From positions 147,259-211,258 of the forward strand of contig JADYYG010000043.1 of assembly GCA_020853755.1 (NCBI GenBank): a stretch of 64,000 nt of DNA, read 5' to 3'. Below the pieces are notes generated by a model, which was given only the letters and a program-made list of their open reading frames with translations, searched no databases and was not told where the DNA came from. Each line of letters starts with the position of its first letter. Position 1 is the stretch's first letter. This document shows positions 43,188 through 50,677 of this stretch, in pieces. A program made the translations under genes and the position numbers. This DNA is from Dehalococcoidia bacterium (GTDB lineage Bacteria; Chloroflexota; Dehalococcoidia; Tepidiformales; Tepidiformaceae).

Positions 43188-43188
43188 C

Positions 43189-43995
43189 TCAAACTGGCCG
43201 GCAGACCTCGCAGGGCGTGAAGCCGGCCCGCGCGGCGTCCTCCGGGCTGCTGAACCCAGCCAGGTTCGCCGGATCGCTTTCTTCGATACCGGTGCAGGCC
43301 GGGAGGCAGAACTCCATGCAGTCCAGTTGTCCGAGGATCTTCGGCGCGTGCTGGATCCAGGCCAGCCGCCGCTCAGTCACGCCTTCCATTTCGAGCACGC
43401 TCAGTTTCACGCCGGTCCCGCCGGCCGAATAGTTACCAGGACTCCAGTCGGCGTGAACCACCCGGTGGCAGGGTACGATGAACGGAACCGGGTTCTTCGC
43501 GAGGGTTGTCCCAGTCGCGCGAACCGCGCCGGCGTTGCCCGCTTCACGCGCCACCCACGAGTACGGCCGAACAGCGCCGTGCGGAATGCGCGAGGTCGCA
43601 CGGAGGACGGCCTGCTGGAACGCCGTCAGAGTCCCGAGGAAGGCAATATCGGCGCCGCGCGCATCGCCCGCGAGGACCCGTTCTGCCGCGGTTCGCATTC
43701 GGGGCGATTCGCCGTGCTGCGGCGCGAACCCGAGTTCGCCCTCGGCGCGCTGCTCGTACCGCTCCATGTCGTTGTCCACGAGGTGAACCAACTGCTCGTC
43801 GTGCACGATGCGGATCGTCCCGACCGGCAGGTCGAGGTCGAACCACCAGAGGTTACCCGTCGCTCGCGCCTGCCGGCCCCGCAGTTCGCCACGCAGCCGT
43901 TCCACGAACCCGGGCGCAGCTTCGGAGCGTAGTCCCAGGACAATCTCCCCCGGCAGGTCCGGAAGGTGCTCAGGATTCTCAGCCATCGTGCTCAT
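43189..43995 (-). CDS. ogt: O6-alkylguanine-DNA methyltransferase with C-terminal Ada-type zinc-binding module
   Basis: A suicide repair protein of 268 residues. The active-site motif is IVPC176HRVVH, preceded by IPHGAVRPYSWVAREAG and followed by NYSAGGTGVKLSVLEMEG. After residue 225 comes a second Cys set, C230-x3-C234-x27-C262-x2-C265, with GFSSPEDAARAGFTPCEVCRP. The spacing matches the zinc/phosphotriester site of Ada (CxxxC-x26-CxxC), but here it is C-terminal. The start has GGAGG 6 bases upstream and overlaps the sigma factor gene by 17 bases. Confidence 0.92.
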   Translation of the reverse strand: MSTMAENPEHLPDLPGEIVLGLRSEAAPGFVERLRGELRGRQARATGNLWWFDLDLPVGTIRIVHDEQLVHLVDNDMERYEQRAEGELGFAPQHGESPRMRTAAERVLAGDARGADIAFLGTLTAFQQAVLRATSRIPHGAVRPYSWVAREAGNAGAVRATGTTLAKNPVPFIVPCHRVVHADWSPGNYSAGGTGVKLSVLEMEGVTERRLAWIQHAPKILGQLDCMEFCLPACTGIEESDPANLAGFSSPEDAARAGFTPCEVCRPV

Positions 43996-44518
43996 ACCCT
44001 GCCTCCACGAGGATTTCCCGCAACCGGTTGACCGCCCGGTACGTCAGTTGCTTAACCGCTGCTTCGGACTTGCCCATCTCGTCGGCCACCTGGCGAACGC
44101 TCCACTCGTGGCCGAAGCGGAGCACCACAACACGGCGCTGCACGTCAGGGAGCCGCCGGACGGCAGTGCGGACCACGACCTGGCGCTCCTCGCGCTCGAT
44201 GGCGAAGGTCACCGGTGTCTCGACCGCTTCGTCGTGGTCCAGTAGTGGAACCTCGCGGCCACGCCGGCGGCCCCTGTCCCGCGCAAGGTTCCGGACGATG
44301 GTGAACAGCCACGCTTCGAACGGCTTGCCGCGATGTTCGTAGCGGTGCAGGTTCGCCAGTGCGCGGCGGTAGCACTCGGAGGTCAGGTCTTCGGCGCCGG
44401 TATGGTTCCCCGCAAGCGAGTAGGCGAACCGATACACCGCCGGCTGCGTGCGGTCGTAGAGGAGTGCGAACGCATCCGGCGACGTGCGCGATGCGGCGAT
44501 GAGGGCCGCTTCATCCAT
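43979..44518 (-). CDS. ECF-type RNA polymerase sigma factor
   Basis: A 179-residue sigma-70-family factor. Region 2 is DAFALLYDRTQPAVYRFAYSLAGNHTGAEDLTSECYRRALANLHRYEHRGKPFEAWLFTIVRNLARDRGR. Region 4 is VRRLPDVQRRVVVLRFGHEWSVRQVADEMGKSEAAVKQLTYRAVNRLRE. I take the ATG at 44518 (MDEAALIAASRT), with TAGGCT 8 bases upstream; a TTG at 44527 would add three residues. No anti-sigma gene is adjacent. It overlaps the alkyltransferase gene, so it may be induced with it by DNA alkylation. Confidence 0.92.
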   Translation of the reverse strand: MDEAALIAASRTSPDAFALLYDRTQPAVYRFAYSLAGNHTGAEDLTSECYRRALANLHRYEHRGKPFEAWLFTIVRNLARDRGRRRGREVPLLDHDEAVETPVTFAIEREERQVVVRTAVRRLPDVQRRVVVLRFGHEWSVRQVADEMGKSEAAVKQLTYRAVNRLREILVEAGYEHDG

Positions 44519-44606
44519 ACACTCCAAGCCTAACGGCCCGGACGGCCATTGGTAACGCGTCGCACAAGGGGTATCCTTCGCGGCCTAACCTGAGGAGGAG
44601 CGCTCC

Positions 44607-45200
44607 GTGGCAAAGTCAACTTCGTCACCCGCCAACATCGCATCCCGCTACCCCAAGACCGTGAAGCTGGGGGACGCCGCGTTCGAACTGCGCCTCATGG
44701 GCCGCGCTGACGCGAACTCCATGGTCGCTTTCGCCCGTGCACTCCCGCCGGATGACCTTCTCTTCCTGCGAAGGAATATCACCGACGCGGCCGCCGTCGA
44801 AGGGTGGATAGACAACATCGAGTCAGGCGCCGCCGTCGTGGTTCTCGCCTTTGCGGCAGACGGCAGCCTGGCCGGTTACGCCTCGATGAACCTGAACTTC
44901 GCGAACTGGATGCGCCACCTCGGTGAGATCCGGCTGCTCACCGGTACTGCTTACCGGGGCGTTGGCCTTGGCCGAATGCTGGCAGACGAAATCTACGCCG
45001 TCTCGCGCTCGCTCGGCCTACGCAAGCTCAGCGCACAGATGACCCTCGACCAGGCGGGCGCCCGCGCAACCTTCGAACGCCTCGGCTTCCGCCCAGAAGC
45101 GCTCCTCACCGACTGGGTGATGGACGCGAAAGGCCGCACAAGGGACCTCCTGGTGATGGCCTATGACCTCGAAGGACTCACCGACACAGTTGATTTGTGA
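44607..45200 (+). CDS. GNAT-family acetyltransferase (paralogue of the phaC-coupled one)
   Basis: A 197-residue acetyltransferase. The acetyl-CoA-binding P-loop region is TGTAYRGVGLGRMLADEIYAVSRSLGLRKLSAQMTLDQAGARATFERLGFRPEALL. The central ALPPDDLLFLRRNITDAAAVEGWIDNIESG and AQMTLDQ stretches recur in the protein at 50674. GTG start with GAGGAGG 6 bases upstream and TATCCT further up. Its last codons run into the heptad repeats at 45193. The substrate is unknown; proteins or small amines are possible. Confidence 0.88.
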   Translation: MAKSTSSPANIASRYPKTVKLGDAAFELRLMGRADANSMVAFARALPPDDLLFLRRNITDAAAVEGWIDNIESGAAVVVLAFAADGSLAGYASMNLNFANWMRHLGEIRLLTGTAYRGVGLGRMLADEIYAVSRSLGLRKLSAQMTLDQAGARATFERLGFRPEALLTDWVMDAKGRTRDLLVMAYDLEGLTDTVDL

Positions 45201-45345
45201 TTTTGGATTGTGGATTTCGGATTGTGGATTGAAGCCCACGGAGCCCCGTGAACGCGGAGCGAGGTACTGCTCGCTTCACTGAGCGGAACCGATGCACCAC
45301 GAACCAATCCCCAATCCGAAATCCAAAATCCACAATCCAAAATCC
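45193..45345. repeat. Inverted pair of ATTnnGG heptad tracts between two convergent genes
   Basis: The left arm (45193-45234) is a run of 7-base units ATTTGTG, ATTTTGG, ATTGTGG, ATTTCGG, ATTGTGG, ATTGAAG. The right arm (45305-45345) carries the same units on the opposite strand. The left arm begins inside the last codons and stop of the acetyltransferase. The right arm abuts the stop of the WS/DGAT gene. About 70 bases lie between. The transcripts could fold into a long hairpin and may terminate both genes. Confidence 0.75.
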
Positions 45346-46746
45346 TCAGGCCGTCGCCATCGATGCTGCCTTCAGGCCCTCGAAGGCCGCTTCCACGTGG
45401 CGGGCGATGACGCCGACGTCCGGGACGAGTTCCGGGTCGGCGACGAGGCCCCAGTAGAGGACGCCGTTGTAGCTGGTCAGGCAGACGTTCATTCCGAGTC
45501 CCATGCTCAGCGGGACCAGCGGGTAGTGCGCTTCTACCTTCCGGCCGGCGAGGTAGAGCGGGATCTGCGGTCCGGGGACGTTCGTACAGATGAGGTTCAG
45601 CAGCGGCTGGTTGTTCGGGACGAAGTTGGCGGCAAGCGCCTGGAGGTAAGCCGGGACCTGCTCGGTGAGCTTCGACATGACAACGAAACCACCCGCCTGG
45701 TTCGCCCCTTTCAGGCGGTCCATCCCCGCGATGACCGCCTGGTGGCGCTCCGCATGGTCTTCGATTCCCACGGGCAGCGGCGCGATGAGCATGGAGACCT
45801 GGTTGCCGAGGGCCGACTTGTCGCTTTCGCTGCGAACGTTCACCGGCACCATTGCGCGCAGTTCGACGCCGCGTGTTTCCTGTCCGAGTCCTCGCAGGAA
45901 CGCGCCGAGCCCGCCGGAAAGCGCCGTCAGCACTACGTCATTGATGGTGCCGCCAAGTGCGCCGCGTACGCCTCGAATTTCGCCGAACGGCATGGCGACG
46001 TAGGCATAGTTGCGCTTCGGCCCGACCGGGCGGTTGAAGGGTGTCGCCGGGGCGGGCTGCATGAACTGTGGAGCGGCCGTGGTCAGTGCCCCGAGGATGG
46101 CTTTCCAGTCGTTCGCCTGCTGCTGGGGGTCGAGTGACCAGCGCAGCGCCTCAGCGAGGCGGCCAGCCGAGTCCTCGGCAGCGTCGCGCCAGGCAGCCCG
46201 CGACCGTTCCAGCGCCGAGGGTTCCGGGTCAGGCGTGAACGGGTGCTCCGGGTCAGGGTCTACGTCGCGCTGAAGGTCGCAGACGGCGGTCAGGAGTTCG
46301 ATCCCTGAAACGCCGTCGACCATGCAGTGGTGGACCAGTGAGGTGACGCTGCTGCCGCCTCCGGGGAGGCCCTGCATCAGGATCATCTTCCAGAGCGGAC
46401 GGTCTCGCGGGAGCATCTGGGCATGCAGTTGGGCGATGGCATCGAGGAAGTCCGCCTCGGTCGCGCCCGCGGGCAGCGTCACCTCTTCAATGTGGCGGCC
46501 AACGTCGAATCGCGGGTCGTGCTCCCAGCGCGGGTGGGCCAGGTTGAGCGAATCGAACGCCGCAAGCTCGCGGTAGCGCGGGATTCGGTTCAGCCGTGAG
46601 GCGATGTGCGAAACCAGCGTCTCGCGGTCGAGCGGCTCATCGAGGACAAGCGTCGAACCGATATGGAGCGGGAGCGATGGCTTCTCAAAATAGAGAAAAC
46701 TCGCGTCCATGGACGTCATCCGGGGCCGAAGGCTGGTGGCAGGCAT
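45346..46746 (-). CDS. Wax ester synthase/diacylglycerol acyltransferase (WS/DGAT)
   Basis: Makes wax esters or triacylglycerol from acyl-CoA at the membrane-cytosol interface. The 466-residue protein starts RMTSMDASFLYFEKPSLPLHIGSTLVLD, as in the family. The catalytic motif HHxxxDG is H139-H-C-M-V-D144-G. The C-terminal DUF1298 half includes NVPGPQIPLYLAG and MGLGMNVCLTSYNG. The ATG at 46746 is used; MTSMDAS at 46719 is an alternative. It is divergent from a lipase-like gene (197-base gap with no clear promoter). Confidence 0.93.
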   Translation of the reverse strand: MPATSLRPRMTSMDASFLYFEKPSLPLHIGSTLVLDEPLDRETLVSHIASRLNRIPRYRELAAFDSLNLAHPRWEHDPRFDVGRHIEEVTLPAGATEADFLDAIAQLHAQMLPRDRPLWKMILMQGLPGGGSSVTSLVHHCMVDGVSGIELLTAVCDLQRDVDPDPEHPFTPDPEPSALERSRAAWRDAAEDSAGRLAEALRWSLDPQQQANDWKAILGALTTAAPQFMQPAPATPFNRPVGPKRNYAYVAMPFGEIRGVRGALGGTINDVVLTALSGGLGAFLRGLGQETRGVELRAMVPVNVRSESDKSALGNQVSMLIAPLPVGIEDHAERHQAVIAGMDRLKGANQAGGFVVMSKLTEQVPAYLQALAANFVPNNQPLLNLICTNVPGPQIPLYLAGRKVEAHYPLVPLSMGLGMNVCLTSYNGVLYWGLVADPELVPDVGVIARHVEAAFEGLKAASMATA

Positions 46747-46943
46747 AGAGGTTCTCCCGCGGGTCTTTCAGGATCCCCGCTCTCGCGCTTAGCATAGAAC
46801 GTGTCGATGATTTGCATAGTGGTACAGGCGAATCTGCCCGGTTCGGGCCTCGCTGGCGAAAGTTGCGAGTTACCACGGCCGCCTGTAGCGTTCTGCCGGG
46901 TAAGGTCACCTGAACTTACCGGGCGGAAAGAAGGGGGAGTCAC

Positions 46944-47759
46944 ATGAGTACCGCCCAGTATTCATATGCGACGGCTGCAGCCGACCCATTCGCCGAGGAT
47001 CCGTCGCTCCAGGTCTCGATGACACCGATCTGGCGCGAGAGCATGTTCCCGCTCGACTGGGTGTCGCTGCGGTCCTCCCCGGTCTACTACGGGTGCGGCA
47101 TTCCCCGCGGCGGAGGCGAACCCGTCGTGGTGGTCCCCGGCTTCCTCGCCAGCGACGTCTCCCTCACCGAGCTCTACTGGTGGCTCAGCCGCATCGGTTA
47201 CAAGCCATATTTCTCGAACATTGGCCGCAACGCCGACTGCCCCGACCACATCGCCGGGCTCCTGCTCGAAACCATCAAGCGCGCCCACCGCGAGACCGGC
47301 CAGCGCGTCCGCGTGGTTGGCCATAGCCTCGGCGGCATGCTCGGCCGCAGCGTGGCCCTGGACTATCCGGAGCACGTCAGCCTCGTCATCTCCATGGGTT
47401 CGCCCTTCCGCGACGTTGTGAAGGCCCACCCGGTCCTGATCGCCGCTGCCTCAGCCCTTCGCGGGGTGCATGGCCGGGCGGTGGCCAGGAACGTGAAGCC
47501 CTCATGCTTCAGCGGCCACTGCACCTGCGCTTTCGTCAAGAATATGCTCGCGCCCGAAGAGTACGAGGTGGCCCACTACGCCATCTATTCGAAGAACGAC
47601 GGCGTGGTCGAATGGGAAAACTGCATCGAAGATGACCCCTCGCTCAACGACGAGGTGAACTGCACCCACATCGGCATGGCCTTCCATCCCGGTGTCTACC
47701 GGGTGCTGGCCCAGCGGCTGCGGCAGGCAGGCGTCGAGCACCACGCGGCTCCGGCATAA
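46944..47759 (+). CDS. Alpha/beta-hydrolase, lipase-like
   Basis: A 271-residue hydrolase. Nucleophile motif GHS128LGG, with oxyanion-region VVVVPGFLASDVSLTELYWWLSRIGYK earlier. The C-terminal catalytic Asp and His are probably in KNDGVVEWENC and CTHIGMAFHPGVY. The pattern resembles triacylglycerol lipases and PGAP1-like esterases. AGAAGGGGG precedes the ATG. No signal peptide, so an intracellular role in lipid or polyester mobilisation is plausible, given the WS/DGAT and PHA neighbours. The exact substrate is unknown. Confidence 0.85.
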   Translation: MSTAQYSYATAAADPFAEDPSLQVSMTPIWRESMFPLDWVSLRSSPVYYGCGIPRGGGEPVVVVPGFLASDVSLTELYWWLSRIGYKPYFSNIGRNADCPDHIAGLLLETIKRAHRETGQRVRVVGHSLGGMLGRSVALDYPEHVSLVISMGSPFRDVVKAHPVLIAAASALRGVHGRAVARNVKPSCFSGHCTCAFVKNMLAPEEYEVAHYAIYSKNDGVVEWENCIEDDPSLNDEVNCTHIGMAFHPGVYRVLAQRLRQAGVEHHAAPA

Positions 47760-47795
47760 CGCCGAACTACGAGGACAACCGCGTCAGCTCCACGC

Positions 47796-47847
47796 TCGGG
47801 ACAGACTGTGCCGGCGACCAATTTCGGTCCGGCACAGTCTGTCCCGA
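47796..47847. repeat. Perfect 19-bp inverted repeat
   Basis: TCGGGACAGACTGTGCCGG (47796-47814) and its exact complement at 47829-47847, with a 14-base loop. No T-tract follows, so it is not a standard terminator. It resembles mobile palindromic (REP/MITE-like) elements. It lies in the 305-base gap after the hydrolase; apart from it and the phasin terminator I see nothing else there. Confidence 0.85.
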
Positions 47848-47984
47848 CTTCGAACATCAGCGCCGTCCTTGACTGCTATCCCGGAAGAGAATGGCCGGCG
47901 AAGCACATGTCCGCGAATTCTTATCATCAGAAAACAGTGCTAACGATGCTTTCCGTTCGCCACGACTGCTGCGGTTACAGACGC

Positions 47985-48016
47985 GCAAAAATGCCCGGCC
48001 AGTGGACCGGGCATTT
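47985..48016 (-). terminator. Terminator of the phasin gene
   Basis: A 10-bp stem AAATGCCCGG/CCGGGCATTT with an 8-base loop, followed on the minus strand by TTTTTGCG. It lies 48 bases after the phasin stop. Confidence 0.88.
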
Positions 48017-48064
48017 CATGCGATCCGGGGCTGAGCACCCCGGCTTCAGGCGTTTGGCGACAGC

Positions 48065-48538
48065 CTAGACGGCGGCCTTTTCCTTCTTGGCCGGCTTTGC
48101 GGCAGCGGGCTGCATGGCTTCGAAGCCCTTCTTCACCATGTCGACCATGGGGTTGGCGGTGGCCCAGCCACGGGCGACTTCGACGGCGGCCTTGGCGGTG
48201 TCCTGGTTCGCCTTCACGAGCTTCTCAACGGTCTCGCGGGCTTCGCCGCTGGCGCCGAGAGCTTCCTGGTAGGCAGTCTGGGTGAAGGCGAGGGCGCGGC
48301 CCTGGGCGGCGGTCGTCGCTTCGAGGACGGCCGTGTAGAACTGGCCGAGGTCGCTCGGTTCGCCGGCAAGCTTGCGGCCGAGTTCGAGAGCTTCACGCTG
48401 GCCCTTGGCCACGTCAGTGGCGAACTGCTTGCTCACCTTGATGCCGCGTTCGTTGGCCTTGGCGACTGCTTCGACGAGGACGTCGTAGCTCGCGATCAGG
48501 CTGTCGTAGTACTTCTGGACGTAGGTGTTCGATGCCAT
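48065..48538 (-). CDS. Phasin-like polyhydroxyalkanoate granule-coat protein
   Basis: A 157-residue Ala/Lys/Glu-rich helical protein. A long amphipathic region (YDVLVEAVAKANERGIKVSKQFATDVAKGQREALELGRKLAGE) and the central helix (LVKANQDTAKAAVEVARGWATANPMVDMVKKGFEAM) fit the phasin family. It ends with a basic tail (AKPAKKEKAAV), which can bind DNA or granules. No cysteine. Its own promoter region faces the PadR gene; a terminator follows. Phasins cover PHA granules and control their size, which suits the PhaC and PhaE genes on the other side of the regulator. Confidence 0.8.
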   Translation of the reverse strand: MASNTYVQKYYDSLIASYDVLVEAVAKANERGIKVSKQFATDVAKGQREALELGRKLAGEPSDLGQFYTAVLEATTAAQGRALAFTQTAYQEALGASGEARETVEKLVKANQDTAKAAVEVARGWATANPMVDMVKKGFEAMQPAAAKPAKKEKAAV

Positions 48539-48584
48539 CGGTTTGGGGTTCCTCTACTTTGGGTTGAGCGCCCTGGGGCACTCC

Positions 48585-48644
48585 AGCTAGATGCAAAGTA
48601 CACATAGCTGCACGACTTGTCAACACTTTGCTGCTAGCTGCATA
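48585..48644. promoter_or_regulatory. Probable shared operator between phasin and PadR genes
   Basis: TAGCTGCA occurs twice (48605-48612 and 48635-48642), 30 bases apart, i.e. three helical turns. AGCTAGATGCAAAG (48585) and ACTTTGCTGC (48624) form an inverted 7-bp match, and ATGCAT palindromes follow. These are good candidates for PadR binding. Confidence 0.5.
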
Positions 48645-49058
48645 ATGCATGTACCTCAGGAAGGATCCGGACCGTTGCCCGAAAACACCCCCGAACTGAA
48701 GCCCCGCCTGCACGGCGAGATGCTTTCCACGAGCCTGCTCGCCTTCCTCAAAGGCTGGAACGCCTACGGCTACCAGCTCGCGCAGAAGCTCTCCGCGGCC
48801 GGCCTGCCCGAATCCGACAGCGGGACCGTCTACCGCACCCTGCGCCAGCTGGAGAAGTCGGGAATGGTCTCTTCGTTCTGGGATACCTCCGAGAGCGGGC
48901 CCGCGCGCCGCATGTACTCGCTCACGCGCGCCGGCGAACTGTTCCTCTCCGGCTGGATCGATGTTCTCCAGAACTACCAGAAGATCCTGCACAACGCCCT
49001 CGAAAGCTTCATCCCACCGGAAGGTGACTCCGCAGACACCGAAGACGCCGCAAGCTAG
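48645..49058 (+). CDS. PadR-family regulator, probable PHA-locus repressor
   Basis: A 137-residue winged-helix protein. The PadR part is LLAFLKGWNAYGYQLAQKLSAAGLPESDSGTVYRTLRQLEKSGMVSSFWDTSESGPARRMYSLTRAGELFL. The ATG at 48645 is used; a TTG at 48675 with AAGGA upstream is also possible. It is divergent from the phasin and 37 bases before the PhaE-like gene. It most likely senses PHA or a metabolite and controls both. No PhaR homologue was seen. Confidence 0.88.
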   Translation: MHVPQEGSGPLPENTPELKPRLHGEMLSTSLLAFLKGWNAYGYQLAQKLSAAGLPESDSGTVYRTLRQLEKSGMVSSFWDTSESGPARRMYSLTRAGELFLSGWIDVLQNYQKILHNALESFIPPEGDSADTEDAAS

Positions 49059-49095
49059 ACTACGCGACTAATCCGCCGAGGAGGCGCACCCGAAC

Positions 49096-49479
49096 ATGGC
49101 AAACGAAGTGAATATGGACCCACTCGCCCTCTGGCGTGACTGGGTGGCGAACTCCGAACGGCAGTGGAACTCCTTCCTCAATAACGCGATGGCCACCGAC
49201 GAGTTCAGCCAGACCATGGGCCGCATGATGGACGTCTACCTGAACGTCCAGAAGCAGATGAACGAAGTCATGGGCCGCTATCTCCAACTCATCAACGTTC
49301 CCACCCGGAACGACATCCTGGCCGTCGGTGAGCGGCTTTCCCAGATCGAAGAGCGCCTGATCTCCATCGAAGACGGCGTGAAGGCCGCCGGGCGAGCCGC
49401 TGCCACCGCAGCTGCGCCAACCAACGGCGCCGCCCCTGCCGCCCGTCCCGCGCGCACGCGCAAGCCGGCCAAGTCTTAA
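49096..49479 (+). CDS. phaE: PhaE-like subunit of class III polyhydroxyalkanoate synthase (short form)
   Basis: A 127-residue helical protein. The N-terminus has MDPLALWRDWVANSERQWNSF. The diagnostic part is VMGRYLQLINVPTRNDILAVGERLSQIEERLISIEDGVKA, matching the C-terminal PhaE motif (YL..LNLPTR.D...L..R...IE.RL). The Ala/Pro-rich basic tail is variable. It is about a third of the length of Allochromatium PhaE. GAGGAGG precedes the ATG, and a TAGACT element at 49057 overlaps the padR stop. It lies 121 bases before phaC. Confidence 0.75.
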   Translation: MANEVNMDPLALWRDWVANSERQWNSFLNNAMATDEFSQTMGRMMDVYLNVQKQMNEVMGRYLQLINVPTRNDILAVGERLSQIEERLISIEDGVKAAGRAAATAAAPTNGAAPAARPARTRKPAKS

Positions 49480-49550
49480 TCCGCCCTTCATCCGCCGTTG
49501 ACGAGGGCGTAACGGCGGCGGTTCATGATGTTCGCGGGCAGGGCGCAGCG

Positions 49551-49556
49551 TAGACT
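49551..49556 (+). promoter_or_regulatory. -10 hexamer TAGACT upstream of phaC
   Basis: TAGACT 44 bases before the phaC ATG; the GGAGG ribosome site lies between. The same hexamer occurs at 49057, before the PhaE-like gene. Confidence 0.4.
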
Positions 49557-49600
49557 TCGCGTCTGGCCTGCTACGCGCCTTACCCCTGAAGGAGGTTCGA

Positions 49601-50677
49601 ATGACTGCCCCAGCACCCGAGATCACCGTCGAACAACGCGTCCGCCAGGCGATCGATCGGACCATCCAGCGCAGCATCAAAGGGTTGGAGTACATCTCCA
49701 CCGGAGACCCGGCCGTTGGCCTCACCCCGAAGGACACCCTCTTCCAGAAGGGCACCCTCAAGCTCTATCACTACCGCGCCCAGACTGACGACGTGTATCG
49801 CGTGCCAGTCATGCTCGTTATGTCGCTCGTCAGCAAGCCATACATTCTCGATCTGACACCCGGGCAGAGCCTTGTCGAGTTCCTCGTCCAGAAGGGCTTC
49901 GACGTCTACATGATCGACTGGGGCGTTCCCCGGCCCGAGGACTCGCGCCTCCGCCTCGAGGACTACGTCCTCGACTTTATCCCGGACTGCGCCGAGCGCG
50001 TGCTCAAAGACAGCGGGGAGGACGAGCTTTCGATCGTCGGCTACTGCATGGGCGGCCAACTGGCCACGATGTACGCTTCGCTCCACCCGGACGGCCCGAT
50101 GAAGAACCTCGCCTGCTTCACCACGCCGGTCGATGCAAACGGCATGGTCCTCTTCCGCCAGTGGACAGACCGGCGCTATTTCGACGTGGACCGGGTGGTC
50201 GATACCCTCGGCAACGTTCCGCCGGAACTGCTCTACGCCTCGTTCGATATGTTGAAGCCGGCCGCCAGGGTCGCCAAGAACATCCAACTCTGGGACAACC
50301 TCTGGAACGACGAGTTCGTAAAGTCGTACCGGATGTTCGACCGCTGGGCTGCCGACCAGATCCCCTTCCCGGGCGAGACCTTCCGCCAGGTCACAAAGGA
50401 CATGATGTGGGACAACAAGTTCGTGAAGAACGAGATGGAGATCGGCGGCAAGCGAGTCGACCTCGGCAACATCAAGAAGCCGTTCCTGCACGTCGTCGCT
50501 GAGCACGACCACATCGTGCCTTACGAGGCAGCGAAGCCACTCGTGCCGATGGTTGGCAGCGAAGACAAGAAGGAAGTAATGCTGAAGGGCGGGCACGTCA
50601 GCCTGGTGGCTGGCGGCAACGCCATCTTCCGCCTATGGCCACAACTCGAATCCTGGCTTGGAGAGCGTTCCGTATGA
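49601..50677 (+). CDS. phaC: Class III polyhydroxyalkanoate synthase, PhaC subunit
   Basis: Polymerises 3-hydroxyacyl-CoA into PHA. The 358 residues fit class III PhaC (355 in Allochromatium vinosum). The lipase-box nucleophile is C149 in VGYC149MGG, with Asp303 in AEHD303HIVP and His332 in GGH332VSL. These are the same position as, or within one residue of, C149, D302 and H331 of A. vinosum. A strong AAGGAGG precedes the ATG. Its stop overlaps the acetyltransferase start as ATGA. Confidence 0.94.
   Translation: MTAPAPEITVEQRVRQAIDRTIQRSIKGLEYISTGDPAVGLTPKDTLFQKGTLKLYHYRAQTDDVYRVPVMLVMSLVSKPYILDLTPGQSLVEFLVQKGFDVYMIDWGVPRPEDSRLRLEDYVLDFIPDCAERVLKDSGEDELSIVGYCMGGQLATMYASLHPDGPMKNLACFTTPVDANGMVLFRQWTDRRYFDVDRVVDTLGNVPPELLYASFDMLKPAARVAKNIQLWDNLWNDEFVKSYRMFDRWAADQIPFPGETFRQVTKDMMWDNKFVKNEMEIGGKRVDLGNIKKPFLHVVAEHDHIVPYEAAKPLVPMVGSEDKKEVMLKGGHVSLVAGGNAIFRLWPQLESWLGERSV

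Noticed and set aside
45193..45345. CRISPR array
   Set aside because: Units are only 7 bases without spacers and sit in inverted orientation; no cas gene in the window.
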